62,155 bases of DNA from Thalassotalea sp. GTDB lineage: Bacteria; Pseudomonadota; Gammaproteobacteria; Enterobacterales; Alteromonadaceae. The notes beneath the pieces were generated by a model. It did not search any database, was not told the DNA's origin, and was given only the letters and a program-made list of their open reading frames with translations. Below, piece after piece: positions 50,883 through 58,519 of the stretch. Each line of letters begins with the position of its first letter. Within the stretch, counting starts at the first letter, position 1. The DNA is taken from NCBI GenBank assembly GCA_022448425.1, contig JAKVCY010000151.1, positions 1-62,155 on the forward strand, written 5' to 3'. A program made the translations under genes and the position numbers.

Positions 50883-52052
50883 ATGCTTGATTGTGTAGAA
50901 TGCGAGTTTTCATATGATGAAAAACAATATGAAGAGTGTCCTAGATGTATAGAGCTTTCGCAAGATAGGCCAGAACTTGTGGCTGTAGCAGCTATAACAG
51001 CTCAATTTATTACTCAAGCTGGTAGCTCTAGATTAGATAGTAAAATTGGTGAGCTTTGGCCTGAGAACGATGATGTTTGTTTTAAGCTGATAACAGAAGT
51101 TGAAAGAAAGTTTAAAAGAAAGAACAAGTTTCATAGTTACCTATTAGAAAGCAATAATTCAGTTTCGGTTCCCTCTCGCTTACAAAGCTATATTTGTAAA
51201 AATATCGAATTTAAAACGCTGGTAACATTATTCATGGGTGAATTATTAAGTGCAGCTAGAGATGCTGGGGCATACAAAGTTGCTGGTGGTAACATTGTCT
51301 TCATGCATTATAAAGGACATGAAGAAGATGATATTGGTCGCTTTTTAGCGATTATGGTGACTAAAAAAGATGGTTTTGACTTTGATGAAACTAATCTAGT
51401 TCCAAAAGATTCTTCGCATATCAACCTTGATGCTTTGCGACAGGCAGCACTTTTTGATCTTACATTATTTGATGAAATATATCCCGCCATACCCGACTCA
51501 GAAACATACCTAAAGTTTATCAAAGGTAACTCTACTGGCGCATTTTTCAAAAAGGCATTTGGGTGCGATGAAAACAATGCCGACAATGCAGAGTCCATTG
51601 AACAAATTCGAGAGGCTATTGCTGACTTTCAAGAAAAATATTCTTTTTCTAGTCACTTCTATAATGAAGCACGTAAGAGTGTTGACTCAATTATTGAGAA
51701 AGCAGCCAAAAATAAAGAATCTATTCCTTTAACAAAGTTATTTGATGCTGTAGAGCAACATATTCCTGATGATTCCCATGTTAAAGGTACGTTTGGTGTA
51801 TTTGTTAATGAAAATGAATATCAAATAAATCAGCATATTGAGCCTACCCTCACTAGTGCTAAAAAGGGTAAATCTATTAGCGTAGAAGCAAGTGATAAAA
51901 GCTTCTCGGCTGAAATTGTTCGTAAGAAAGTAGGCGGCAAAGGCTCAGGAAAATCAATTGAATATCATGACGGTCAAATTATCTTAAATTTGACTGATGA
52001 AAAGGTTAAGCAAGAGTTTGAAAAGCTTGTAGAAGCGAATAGTGATGGCTAA
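50883..52052 (+). CDS. Zinc-ribbon plus NA37 (YejK/NdpA-like) nucleoid-associated protein
   Basis: The product has 389 residues, with AAGGAG before the ATG. The N-terminus has Cys4-x2-Cys7 and Cys19-x2-Cys22, a likely zinc ribbon. From about residue 60 it follows the NdpA/YejK (NA37) family: a helical first half with MHYKGHEEDDIGRFLAIMV, the LVPKDSSHINLDALRQAALFDL strand region, YLKFIKGNSTGAFFKKAFG and the C-terminal SVEASDKSFSAEIVRKKVG and GQIILNLTDE. YejK binds DNA in the nucleoid; the zinc ribbon is not in YejK. It is the first gene of a two-gene operon with a LexA box and overlaps the second gene. Confidence 0.75.
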   Translation: MLDCVECEFSYDEKQYEECPRCIELSQDRPELVAVAAITAQFITQAGSSRLDSKIGELWPENDDVCFKLITEVERKFKRKNKFHSYLLESNNSVSVPSRLQSYICKNIEFKTLVTLFMGELLSAARDAGAYKVAGGNIVFMHYKGHEEDDIGRFLAIMVTKKDGFDFDETNLVPKDSSHINLDALRQAALFDLTLFDEIYPAIPDSETYLKFIKGNSTGAFFKKAFGCDENNADNAESIEQIREAIADFQEKYSFSSHFYNEARKSVDSIIEKAAKNKESIPLTKLFDAVEQHIPDDSHVKGTFGVFVNENEYQINQHIEPTLTSAKKGKSISVEASDKSFSAEIVRKKVGGKGSGKSIEYHDGQIILNLTDEKVKQEFEKLVEANSDG

Positions 52053-53232
52053 TTCTAACTTTAATAAGTTTGTAGAGTTAATTCGATCTGGATCAGTTTC
52101 GATAATTGACGATGAGGTAGTTGTTAGTTTTTCAACAGCTCCTGATGCTCAGTCAGTAGAGCAAACTTTAAGTGATATTGGTTATGATTTTGATGATGTA
52201 AGAACTTATCGAAAAGGTAAGCTGAACATATCGTTAAATGCAGAGTACTGGAATGGTGATTCGGTGCTATGGCGCTCGTGGCAAGATTTGTATGAATATG
52301 CTGTTAGATCATCTTCAATTCCTGATAGTTTCTACATTATTGAAAGTGAACAATCTAGTCTTGATGGATGCACTCAAGCAAAACAAATTGAGCTATTCTG
52401 CCGAGTTCGTCAATTACTTGCAGCCTTATCGGATCACTGCGTGCCTGATAAGGGAGTAGCAAAAGGCTCTCAAAAGTTACTGTTTATAGTAGATACTGAG
52501 AATAATGCGTGTAAGCATGAATTTAAACCAAAAGTAGATTGGCCTTTTGTCTCAGCGTTGCCTGATGCTACTGAAAGTATCGAGGCTGTCATTAAACTAG
52601 AAGGTTTCTTGTCTGTTGGAGACAAGCAAGATAGCGAAAGACGCTCAGTAATGCGCTCAGCATTGAATGATTTAATCAGTACTTGTCACTCCACTGATGC
52701 AATCTTCCCGACTATTCTTAAGTCAGCAAGAGAGTTTTTAAATAAATATGAAGAACATCATGAGCTGTTTGTTAAACGGTTTAGTGTTAATAAGATTCTT
52801 CATGAAATTAATGAACAAGACTTAAAATACACTTCAAAAATTAATGAAATTATCTCAGGTGCGCAAAATAAGGCATTAGCATTACCCGGTGCGTTAATTG
52901 CCATCGGTGCAATTATGAAAATTGATCACTGGTCAGATGGTCTTGCTGTAGCTATAGGTGTTTTAATTACTTCATTTATAGTTCATCGTGCGCTCAATGT
53001 TCACTTGGCAACATTTAACCATATTAAGAAACAGGTTAAATCTGACTTTAAACGGTATGATAATCTCAACGAAAATGCTGAGATAAGAAAACAAGCTAAA
53101 ACAACAAACAAAGAATTAACTCAACTTCTCAAAAAGGCTGAGGATGACGCTAAAACAATTAAAACAGTGATCTGGGTAGTCTTCGCTGTTGCAATTGCCT
53201 TTATTTGTTTTTCAGTCTCAAATATAAAATAA
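52045..53232 (+). CDS. Membrane protein of the SOS-box operon, unknown family
   Basis: The product has 395 residues from the ATG at 52045 (GTG at 52042 is possible), overlapping the NA37 gene stop by 8 bases. A soluble N-terminal region of about 270 residues (VVSFSTAPDAQSVEQTLSDIG, LFCRVRQLLAALSDHC) comes first. Two membrane segments follow (about 277-292 and 300-318), then a basic helical loop (KKQVKSDFKRYDN) and a last membrane segment (about 373-392). It has no signal peptide. I do not recognise the family. A large soluble sensor part with a C-terminal hydrophobic hairpin fits a membrane-acting effector, which is inference. Confidence 0.7.
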   Translation: MANSNFNKFVELIRSGSVSIIDDEVVVSFSTAPDAQSVEQTLSDIGYDFDDVRTYRKGKLNISLNAEYWNGDSVLWRSWQDLYEYAVRSSSIPDSFYIIESEQSSLDGCTQAKQIELFCRVRQLLAALSDHCVPDKGVAKGSQKLLFIVDTENNACKHEFKPKVDWPFVSALPDATESIEAVIKLEGFLSVGDKQDSERRSVMRSALNDLISTCHSTDAIFPTILKSAREFLNKYEEHHELFVKRFSVNKILHEINEQDLKYTSKINEIISGAQNKALALPGALIAIGAIMKIDHWSDGLAVAIGVLITSFIVHRALNVHLATFNHIKKQVKSDFKRYDNLNENAEIRKQAKTTNKELTQLLKKAEDDAKTIKTVIWVVFAVAIAFICFSVSNIK

Positions 53233-53260
53233 CAATTTATTTCTTAGTTTTGGTGGCTGC

Positions 53261-53290
53261 TTTGGTGCCAAAAGAGGTGGGCTGGGAAGC
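53261..53290. repeat. Direct repeat, copy 1 (GGTGCCAAAAGAGGTG type)
   Basis: Reads TTTGGTGCCAAAAGAGGTG and then GGAAGC; a diverged copy lies at 53820-53849 (TTTCGGTGTCAAAAAAGGTG, then GGAAGC). Similarity goes on weakly for another 15-20 bases (TATTCT-AATCAAAA against TATTCTCAACAAAA). Confidence 0.5.
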
Positions 53291-53299
53291 AGAGCCTAT

Positions 53300-53330
53300 T
53301 CTAATCAAAAATGCTCTGTTTTTGATTAGA
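53300..53330. repeat. 12-bp inverted repeat with competing hairpin
   Basis: TCTAATCAAAAA (53300-53311) pairs with TTTTTGATTAGA (53319-53330), 7-base loop. The loop base set GCTCTG (53313-53318) can instead pair with CAGAGC (53290-53295), so the two hairpins exclude each other. Confidence 0.6.
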
Positions 53331-53462
53331 TTAAAGCGGCTATTCTAATCACAATTAAGATTTATCAGACTAAACCCCTTACTTGGGGTATGGCTAATAC
53401 GCGACTAATTTGTAAAAAGGAAATATTAACCTTTCAGCAGGCTACTGTTTTTGATCTTCTCT

Positions 53463-53488
53463 AAAGTAACTTGTTACTGGTTATTTTA
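53463..53488. repeat. Hairpin repeat, copy 1
   Basis: AAAGTAAC ... GGTTATTTTA; about four in five positions match copy 2 at 54154-54180. The two copies flank the two small ORFs. Confidence 0.45.
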
Positions 53489-53586
53489 AGGCTTCTACGA
53501 GAAAGCAGAATGACTTTGAGGGACTAGATTATCCTTTGATTTCTTCCTATCCTTTAGGTAAGTGACTAGAACTGAAACCGATTATC

Positions 53587-53787
53587 ATGAATGAGAAGCC
53601 AGCAATCAAATACCCAGACATAGAAAAAGTTATCGAATCTATCGGCGACATTGTAAAACCTGATGAGAGTTCTCTGATAGGCAATAGCGCTGGCGATGAT
53701 AAAACTTATACATTCGAGACACATCCTTTTTATTCGCAAATAGAAGACTTCAGCGAGCTAGATATTCCAGAGTCTAATATTTACTAA
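53587..53787 (+). CDS. Small hypothetical protein (66 residues)
   Basis: The acidic, soluble product (MNEKPAIKYPDIEKVIESIG start, ending DIPESNIY) has no recognisable domain and a poor ribosome binding site. It lies between two copies of a direct repeat (53261 and 53820). It may be a real small gene or chance; composition is protein-like (few rare residues, spread charges). Confidence 0.4.
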   Translation: MNEKPAIKYPDIEKVIESIGDIVKPDESSLIGNSAGDDKTYTFETHPFYSQIEDFSELDIPESNIY

Positions 53788-53819
53788 TTGTGTGCTAGCT
53801 GGCCACAATTCGCATTAAG

Positions 53820-53849
53820 TTTCGGTGTCAAAAAAGGTGAACAGGAAGC
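53820..53849. repeat. Direct repeat, copy 2
   Basis: Diverged copy of 53261-53290 downstream of the 66-residue ORF. Confidence 0.5.
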
Positions 53850-53941
53850 AAATTATTCTCAACAAAAGGTTCGAAGTTAGCTAAGCTGAAAATTGTTGTT
53901 GCTATAATAAATTATGTCTTTTGCAACTTCAGTTCGACATT

Positions 53942-54109
53942 ATGCGCATTACTAAACCTAATACACTCCGACAAGCTTTAGCCAATAATAGGTTAGAGTT
54001 ACGGGAACCATCCAAGGACATTAAAGTTCTGCTAGAAAGAGCATTAACCGATTCGACTATTACGACGACTCAAATATTAGAATTGCTAAGTAAGAGAGAC
54101 TGCACCTAG
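53942..54109 (+). CDS. Small hypothetical protein (55 residues)
   Basis: From the ATG at 53942 (a TTG at 53921 would add 7 residues). The product MRITKPNTLRQALANNRLEL and on to LLERALTDSTITTTQILELLSKRDCT is basic to neutral and looks helical, possibly a small regulator. A TATAAT (53902-53907) upstream may be a -10 box. It is followed by a terminator at 54154. Confidence 0.45.
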   Translation: MRITKPNTLRQALANNRLELREPSKDIKVLLERALTDSTITTTQILELLSKRDCT

Positions 54110-54153
54110 CAATATAGTAACCCTTGAGCGGGTACAATGTAGTAACCCTCTTG

Positions 54154-54181
54154 AAAGTAACCTGCCATTGGTTACTTTTAT
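54154..54181 (+). terminator. Terminator hairpin (repeat copy 2)
   Basis: AAAGTAACC (54154-54162), loop TGCCATT, GGTTACTTT (54170-54178), then TTATT. The perfect 9-bp stem with A/T flanks can act on either strand. A diverged copy lies at 53463. Confidence 0.65.
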
Positions 54182-54487
54182 TATGAATAGATATTGCCGG
54201 AAGTATTTACTTACCAAACCAAATTAAGTCACTGGTAATGATGTCTTTAAATTTGTGATAAATATTTATTAAGCGTGATTTAGCGTAAATGATGAAGAAG
54301 AAAATATAAATTTTTACATCTATTTTTTAAGGCGAAAATTCAATAATACTTTGGTTTATTATTTTCTCTGTAGCTTGATGTACTGACGTTATATTTTCAG
54401 CTTTATTTAATCACGGTGAAAAACTTATTTGGATTTTTGGTAACGGCTAATTAGACCCATAGAAAGACCTCAGTGGATTCTACAAGT

Positions 54488-54578
54488 GTAAAATCCAATC
54501 CTGTTTTACGGTTATTCCAGAGGTGTTTTACTGGTAAATGAAGGTTGTTTCTTATTCCAAAATCCATTTAAGTTTTAC
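54488..54578. repeat. Cluster of GTTTTAC motifs
   Basis: GTAAAAT (54488, inverted), TGTTTTAC (54502), TGTTTTAC (54524) and GTTTTAC (54572), together with two TTATTCCA (54512 and 54552 area) and two AAAATCCA (54491 and 54559). Such arrays are common as transposase-binding ends; this is a suggestion only. Confidence 0.35.
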
Positions 54579-54751
54579 CATTAATAAATAAAAGTAAAAA
54601 TATTTCTGACTGGAACAGAGTGACTTCCGCAAGTATTAATTTAGACTTTTTTATTTCGGTGATGGTTGCCAGTCAGTTTGTTGTGTTTGATGCTTAAATT
54701 TAATTTTGTTGTAATTAATGTAGAGGCTTTTTAGGAGTTGTTGGTGATCAG

Positions 54752-55561
54752 CTAAGTAAACATTTCTGATCTAGTTTCAACAATTTTGAACATGCCGTTG
54801 GCAATATTTTTTGTATATAGGGTGCCGAAGAAAATTGGATTAATTGATTTTGCGACTTCAACCGCTTCATCTTTTTCGTATTCAACAAATGGCACATGAA
54901 ATTCATTAGCTACATGGCAGAGTAATTTATCAACCTCAATAGCAAGGCCATCCCGATCATTGATTGGGTACTGGTGAGTGAATAGCTGGAAAAATAGAGT
55001 AAACGCCAATTGCTCGGCTTGGTTACATCGATCTTTCTTGTATCGCTTAATCTCGGTAATAGTGATCAGCAATAGCGCAGTCAATGAGTCAAGCGTACCT
55101 TCTTCAAATAGACACTGCTTTTGTGAAGCGTATGATTGCTTTAACGGGAAACTTTTGGTTCTGCGGTTTGAGCTGCGAATGATGCCCCTAATCTTGTAAG
55201 GTAATCGTTTCATTAAACCATCAATCACCATAGCATCGTATTTGCGTGTTGCTAAGAGTGTCCAGAATGGATGGTTTAAAAGCTTAGCTGATTGGCCTAG
55301 CACTGCCGAAAATAGCTTAAAACCATTGGTGTTCTTAATCACTTCTCCTCTTAATTTTCTTCGCCAAGTGTTATATCCAACGCTTTTTACAATAACGTCA
55401 TCGGAAGGAAATTTATGTTTGATGTGCTTGTTTAGTTGCGCGAGCGTTTTGACATTGTACTTAAACATAAAATCCCACACTGCCGTCTGAGTCGCCAAAA
55501 TTTTTATCCGTTTTGGCAAAGCTTTGTAATGTGAAAATTCAATGTTTTCAGTTAATTCCAT
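54752..55561 (-). CDS. Divergent gene of the mobile module, unknown function
   Basis: The 269-residue product is basic in its middle part (YNTWRRKLRGEVIKNTNG, GIIRSSNRRTKSFPLK) with a helical C-terminal half (LLLITITEIKRYKKDR). No signal peptide, membrane segment or catalytic motif is visible. A role in DNA binding is possible from the basic patches. It is transcribed away from the helix-turn-helix gene at 55771, sharing a 209-base regulatory gap. Confidence 0.65.
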   Translation of the reverse strand: MELTENIEFSHYKALPKRIKILATQTAVWDFMFKYNVKTLAQLNKHIKHKFPSDDVIVKSVGYNTWRRKLRGEVIKNTNGFKLFSAVLGQSAKLLNHPFWTLLATRKYDAMVIDGLMKRLPYKIRGIIRSSNRRTKSFPLKQSYASQKQCLFEEGTLDSLTALLLITITEIKRYKKDRCNQAEQLAFTLFFQLFTHQYPINDRDGLAIEVDKLLCHVANEFHVPFVEYEKDEAVEVAKSINPIFFGTLYTKNIANGMFKIVETRSEMFT

Positions 55562-55770
55562 GAGAAAATTTTTTTAACAATTAAGCCGATTTTAAAAAAT
55601 TCACCTTGAAGATTTTTAACGCTGCAAATTATCAAGTCGATATTAATCAATAGACTAGCATAAATCGGTCATCATAATACCCCTCAAAATACTGAAAACA
55701 TACACCCTTTGCTAACCACAAAGTTTAGATCTAGCTTTTAAAGTCTCACAGCGTTAAACGAGGAAATGTT
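55562..55770. promoter_or_regulatory. Divergent promoter region of the mobile module
   Basis: The gap between the divergent starts is AT-rich and must hold promoters for both genes. A GAGGA lies before the ATG at 55771. I cannot single out convincing -35/-10 pairs. Confidence 0.35.
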
Positions 55771-56046
55771 ATGAGTGAAGATGAAGAAGCAGCATTGGCT
55801 GCTCGACTAGATGCTGAGTTGAGGGAAACCTTCGGATCGCACGTATTGACCATGCACGATCTGACCAAGGCACTTAATTACAAAAGTATTAGTGCTGTGC
55901 GGCAAGCAGTATCGAGAAACACTATGCCAATTCCCTTGTTTAACTTACCCAACAGGCGCGGAAAATTTGCCTTATCTGTTGAAGTAGCAAAGTTTTTGGC
56001 TCGACAAGCAAGTGTGAAAGACACCATGACTGAACAGGAAAAGTAA
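55771..56046 (+). CDS. Small helix-turn-helix protein
   Basis: The 91-residue product has a MerR/AlpA-like (HTH_17-type) region: LTMHDLTKALNYKSISAVRQ, then IPLFNLPNRRGKFALSVEVAKFL, with the typical LxxxxLAxxL, SxxxVRxxV and wing followed by a final helix. It probably controls the divergent promoter region or acts as a recombination directionality factor. Identification rests on pattern only. Confidence 0.6.
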   Translation: MSEDEEAALAARLDAELRETFGSHVLTMHDLTKALNYKSISAVRQAVSRNTMPIPLFNLPNRRGKFALSVEVAKFLARQASVKDTMTEQEK

Positions 56047-56063
56047 TGGCGCAAAAATAAGAA

Positions 56064-56091
56064 AGCCTTGAGTGCTGTAACACCCAAGGCT
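56064..56091 (+). terminator. Hairpin after the helix-turn-helix gene
   Basis: AGCCTTG (56064-56070) pairs with CAAGGCT (56085-56091), with inner GTG/CAC pairing. No T-run follows, so termination would be partial. Confidence 0.4.
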
Positions 56092-56207
56092 GACATTGAA
56101 TATCGAATTTCGGCTCGACTATTCAAGCTTAGTTTATGTTGACGAAAAATCAAAAATTTTTTTGATGACTTGTTAATTGCGCCTTCAATATTTTATTGGA
56201 GGGTACT

Positions 56208-57779
56208 ATGCCAGCAGTAATTCCCGGTGATCAGATCAAAGAAATTGTTCACCTCATTCAACACACAACGCACTCAAACGCCAAGATTGCTGAAGTTGTG
56301 GGCGTCACCCGTGTAACAGTGGGAAATTACCGGAAGAAAGTTATCAGTCTTGGTGTATCGTCATCGCTTTTAGATCACCTTGATGAGCTAGAGACTCAAC
56401 AGTTTTTCCACCCTAATTACCCTTATCGTCAATCAAAAAAAGCACCGATAAGTTTTGACGAAGTTTCTGCCGTTATTAAGAAAAATAAGGGTAAAAAGGG
56501 GACTGAAAATATCAGTCATTACCATGAAGAAAACGTGAAAGAACACGGTAAAGATGCGGACTGTCGCTCAGGCTATTACAAGAAAATTAAAGATCATTTC
56601 AAAAATAACAAAGATGACATATGCCTGCCACAGTACTATTATCCGGGCGAAGTGCTCTTTACTGATTTTGTTGGGCCTACAGAGAAATATGGTCCTAACG
56701 ATGAGTTTACGGCTAATTTCATTGCAAGTTGTTTTGGTTACTCTAAATATCTGGGATATGAAGTCACGGATTATCAGAAAACTTATGATTGGTGCTCTCA
56801 TATCCAGTCACGTTTTAAGCAGGCAAACGGTGTCACCATTCGTGTCGTTCACGACAACACCAAAGCACTTGTCACTACCCCTAAAACCCGTAACCAAAAC
56901 TTAAAACTCAATAAAGTTTATCAACTTATGGCACGGTGGTTTAAGTTTAAGCCCTGTCCTACGCCTGTCTATAGCCCTACATTTAACGCTTTAGCAGAAA
57001 ATGCGGTCAAAATATTTGAAAACGAGATATTACCTAAGCTGCGAAAGCGTAAGTTTGATACCAAAGAAGAACTAAATGCTTATATTGCCAAGCTAACAGA
57101 CAAGATAAATCGTAGAAAGCTCACTGGGGAGAACAGATCTCGTCATGATAAGTTCTATGGTGAAGAAGTTCCCGCTATGCTGCCATACCCTGAAAAAGAT
57201 TTTCCATTTCCGCTAAAGGTTCGAGACATCAAAGTGCCTAAAACGTGGAACTTCAAACAAGATGGCGTAGCGTACCCCATTCCGCGCACTCCGGGCGTGA
57301 CCAAAGTTACTTTGTTGATTCATCAAGATGAAGTTGAAGTTAAGTCGGGCACCAAAAGTCTTGTTGTTCACAAGCGCTTAAAGCCCGGTGAAATACATAA
57401 AATAGATCCAGCTCACTTAGATGAAAAATACCAACAATATTACATTGAAGACAAAGCGTATTTTGTTGAGTGGGCACGCAAATTATCCCCATCAGTTGTC
57501 ACGCTTGTTGAAGCACAATTTAACGGAGTATCTACTCCGGATTATTCGGGCCGAGAAGAGTGTCTGATGATTCAAGAGCTGTGTATTGAAGGTAAAGAAA
57601 AAGCCTTTATTGATGCGTGCGATTTTGTGGAGGTGTATGGCCAGTTGAGCTTTGAAGACCTTGAAAGTGTGCTGAATTCAAACGCTGCACATGTCAAGAC
57701 TGGACTTCGCTGTATGGACATGTTCGACCAAATTGAACGTGATGAAATGAATAACCAAGGAGATAACTATGTACATTGA
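56208..57779 (+). CDS. IS21 IstA-like DDE transposase
   Basis: The product has 523 residues from the ATG at 56208 (GGAGGG at 56198-56203; an in-frame TTG at 56196 lies within this site). An N-terminal helix-turn-helix (about 8-45, IVHLIQHTTHSNAKIAEVVG) is followed by an RNase H-like core with Asp153 (GEVLFTDFVGP), Asp216 (RVVHDNTKAL) and Glu264 (NALAENAVKIF), spacing D-63-D-48-E, as in IstA. The C-terminal beta region (about 340-400) and helical tail follow. All three catalytic residues are present, so it may be active. It overlaps the next gene by 11 bases, as istA and istB do in IS21. Confidence 0.82.
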   Translation: MPAVIPGDQIKEIVHLIQHTTHSNAKIAEVVGVTRVTVGNYRKKVISLGVSSSLLDHLDELETQQFFHPNYPYRQSKKAPISFDEVSAVIKKNKGKKGTENISHYHEENVKEHGKDADCRSGYYKKIKDHFKNNKDDICLPQYYYPGEVLFTDFVGPTEKYGPNDEFTANFIASCFGYSKYLGYEVTDYQKTYDWCSHIQSRFKQANGVTIRVVHDNTKALVTTPKTRNQNLKLNKVYQLMARWFKFKPCPTPVYSPTFNALAENAVKIFENEILPKLRKRKFDTKEELNAYIAKLTDKINRRKLTGENRSRHDKFYGEEVPAMLPYPEKDFPFPLKVRDIKVPKTWNFKQDGVAYPIPRTPGVTKVTLLIHQDEVEVKSGTKSLVVHKRLKPGEIHKIDPAHLDEKYQQYYIEDKAYFVEWARKLSPSVVTLVEAQFNGVSTPDYSGREECLMIQELCIEGKEKAFIDACDFVEVYGQLSFEDLESVLNSNAAHVKTGLRCMDMFDQIERDEMNNQGDNYVH

Positions 57780-58494
57780 GCAAGACCTTATTCAGCGATA
57801 CAGAAGCGCTCGGCTACCTGTTGTTGCTGATGCAATATCGCAACTCACCACCAAAAAAGGTGCAGAGTCCCTGTCAACTACTGGGGTACTCAACTTTATT
57901 ATTGATACGGTTGAGGACAGAAAGCTAGCTAGAACAGTAGCAAAACATCGACTAGATGCCGATTTGCCGTGCCCCTTTGCCGAGCTTTCAGATATTGACT
58001 TTAGAGCGCAACCTAACATTTCTAAAGATGATTTTGAGTCCTTGATGTCATCTGCGTGGAATAAGCGTAAGCACCATCAGGTTTTCCTAGGAGAAGCTGG
58101 TGAGACTAAATTAAAAATGGCTAGTGTGATTGGCAATAGTCACTTGAATAAAGGCGTGCGTGTTAAAGCTGTGCCACTGAAAAAGTTGATGTTCGACTTA
58201 CAAATTGCGCTGGGTAAAGACAAGTTTACTGATGCATTGAAAACGTTGAATCAATATCCGATGTTGGTTGTGTATGACTGGCAAATACAGTCACTACGCA
58301 TTGACGATATTCCTTTATTAACCTTGCTAGTTGAAGGCCGTAAATCACCGTTATTAATTGCGTCAAATTTAAGTAAAGCTGAGTGGAAAAAGGATTTAGA
58401 AAAACATCCGTTGCCGCTATCTATCTCTACCCAACTCAGACAATACAGCCATTTCTGGCAGGTATCTGAGCCTAAAAACAAATCAGTGCACTAA
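57769..58494 (+). CDS. IstB-like protein with degraded ATPase motifs
   Basis: The 241-residue product, with AAGGAG before the ATG, aligns by eye with IstB: start QRYRSARLPVVADAI, the Walker A region reads GEAGETKLKM where IstB has GPPGTGKTHL, so the Gly and the Thr/Ser around the lysine are gone; the Walker B region reads MLVVYDWQ instead of LLIIDDLG. The sensor region IASNLSKAEWKK is kept. IstB is an AAA+ ATPase that assembles on DNA and stimulates IstA. This protein probably cannot bind or hydrolyse ATP normally. Confidence 0.72.
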   Translation: MYIEQDLIQRYRSARLPVVADAISQLTTKKGAESLSTTGVLNFIIDTVEDRKLARTVAKHRLDADLPCPFAELSDIDFRAQPNISKDDFESLMSSAWNKRKHHQVFLGEAGETKLKMASVIGNSHLNKGVRVKAVPLKKLMFDLQIALGKDKFTDALKTLNQYPMLVVYDWQIQSLRIDDIPLLTLLVEGRKSPLLIASNLSKAEWKKDLEKHPLPLSISTQLRQYSHFWQVSEPKNKSVH

Positions 58495-58519
58495 TTCTTT
58501 AACCATTAGGAGAATAAAT

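Larger units (their letters stand above)
53233..53586. other. Repeat- and hairpin-rich intergenic region
   Basis: No ORF is supported here. It holds the first copy of a repeat also found at 53820, an inverted repeat at 53300-53330, three copies of TCTAATCA or its complement (53300, 53323, 53344), a small ACCCC/GGGGT hairpin (53374-53389) and the first copy of a hairpin repeat (53463-53488). Confidence 0.5.
54110..54751. other. AT-rich intergenic region with terminator and short repeats
   Basis: About 640 bases without a supported ORF. It holds two AGTAACCCT copies (54116 and 54140 area), a terminator hairpin (54154-54181) and a cluster of GTTTTAC motifs (54488-54578). I see no RNA gene. The left end of the mobile module probably lies here, but no terminal repeat could be fixed. 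Confidence 0.45.

Noticed and set aside
53261-54181. CRISPR array or integron attC series
   Set aside because: Repeats are only two copies each, diverged and unevenly spaced; no cas genes and no GTTRRRY/RYYYAAC core sites are seen.
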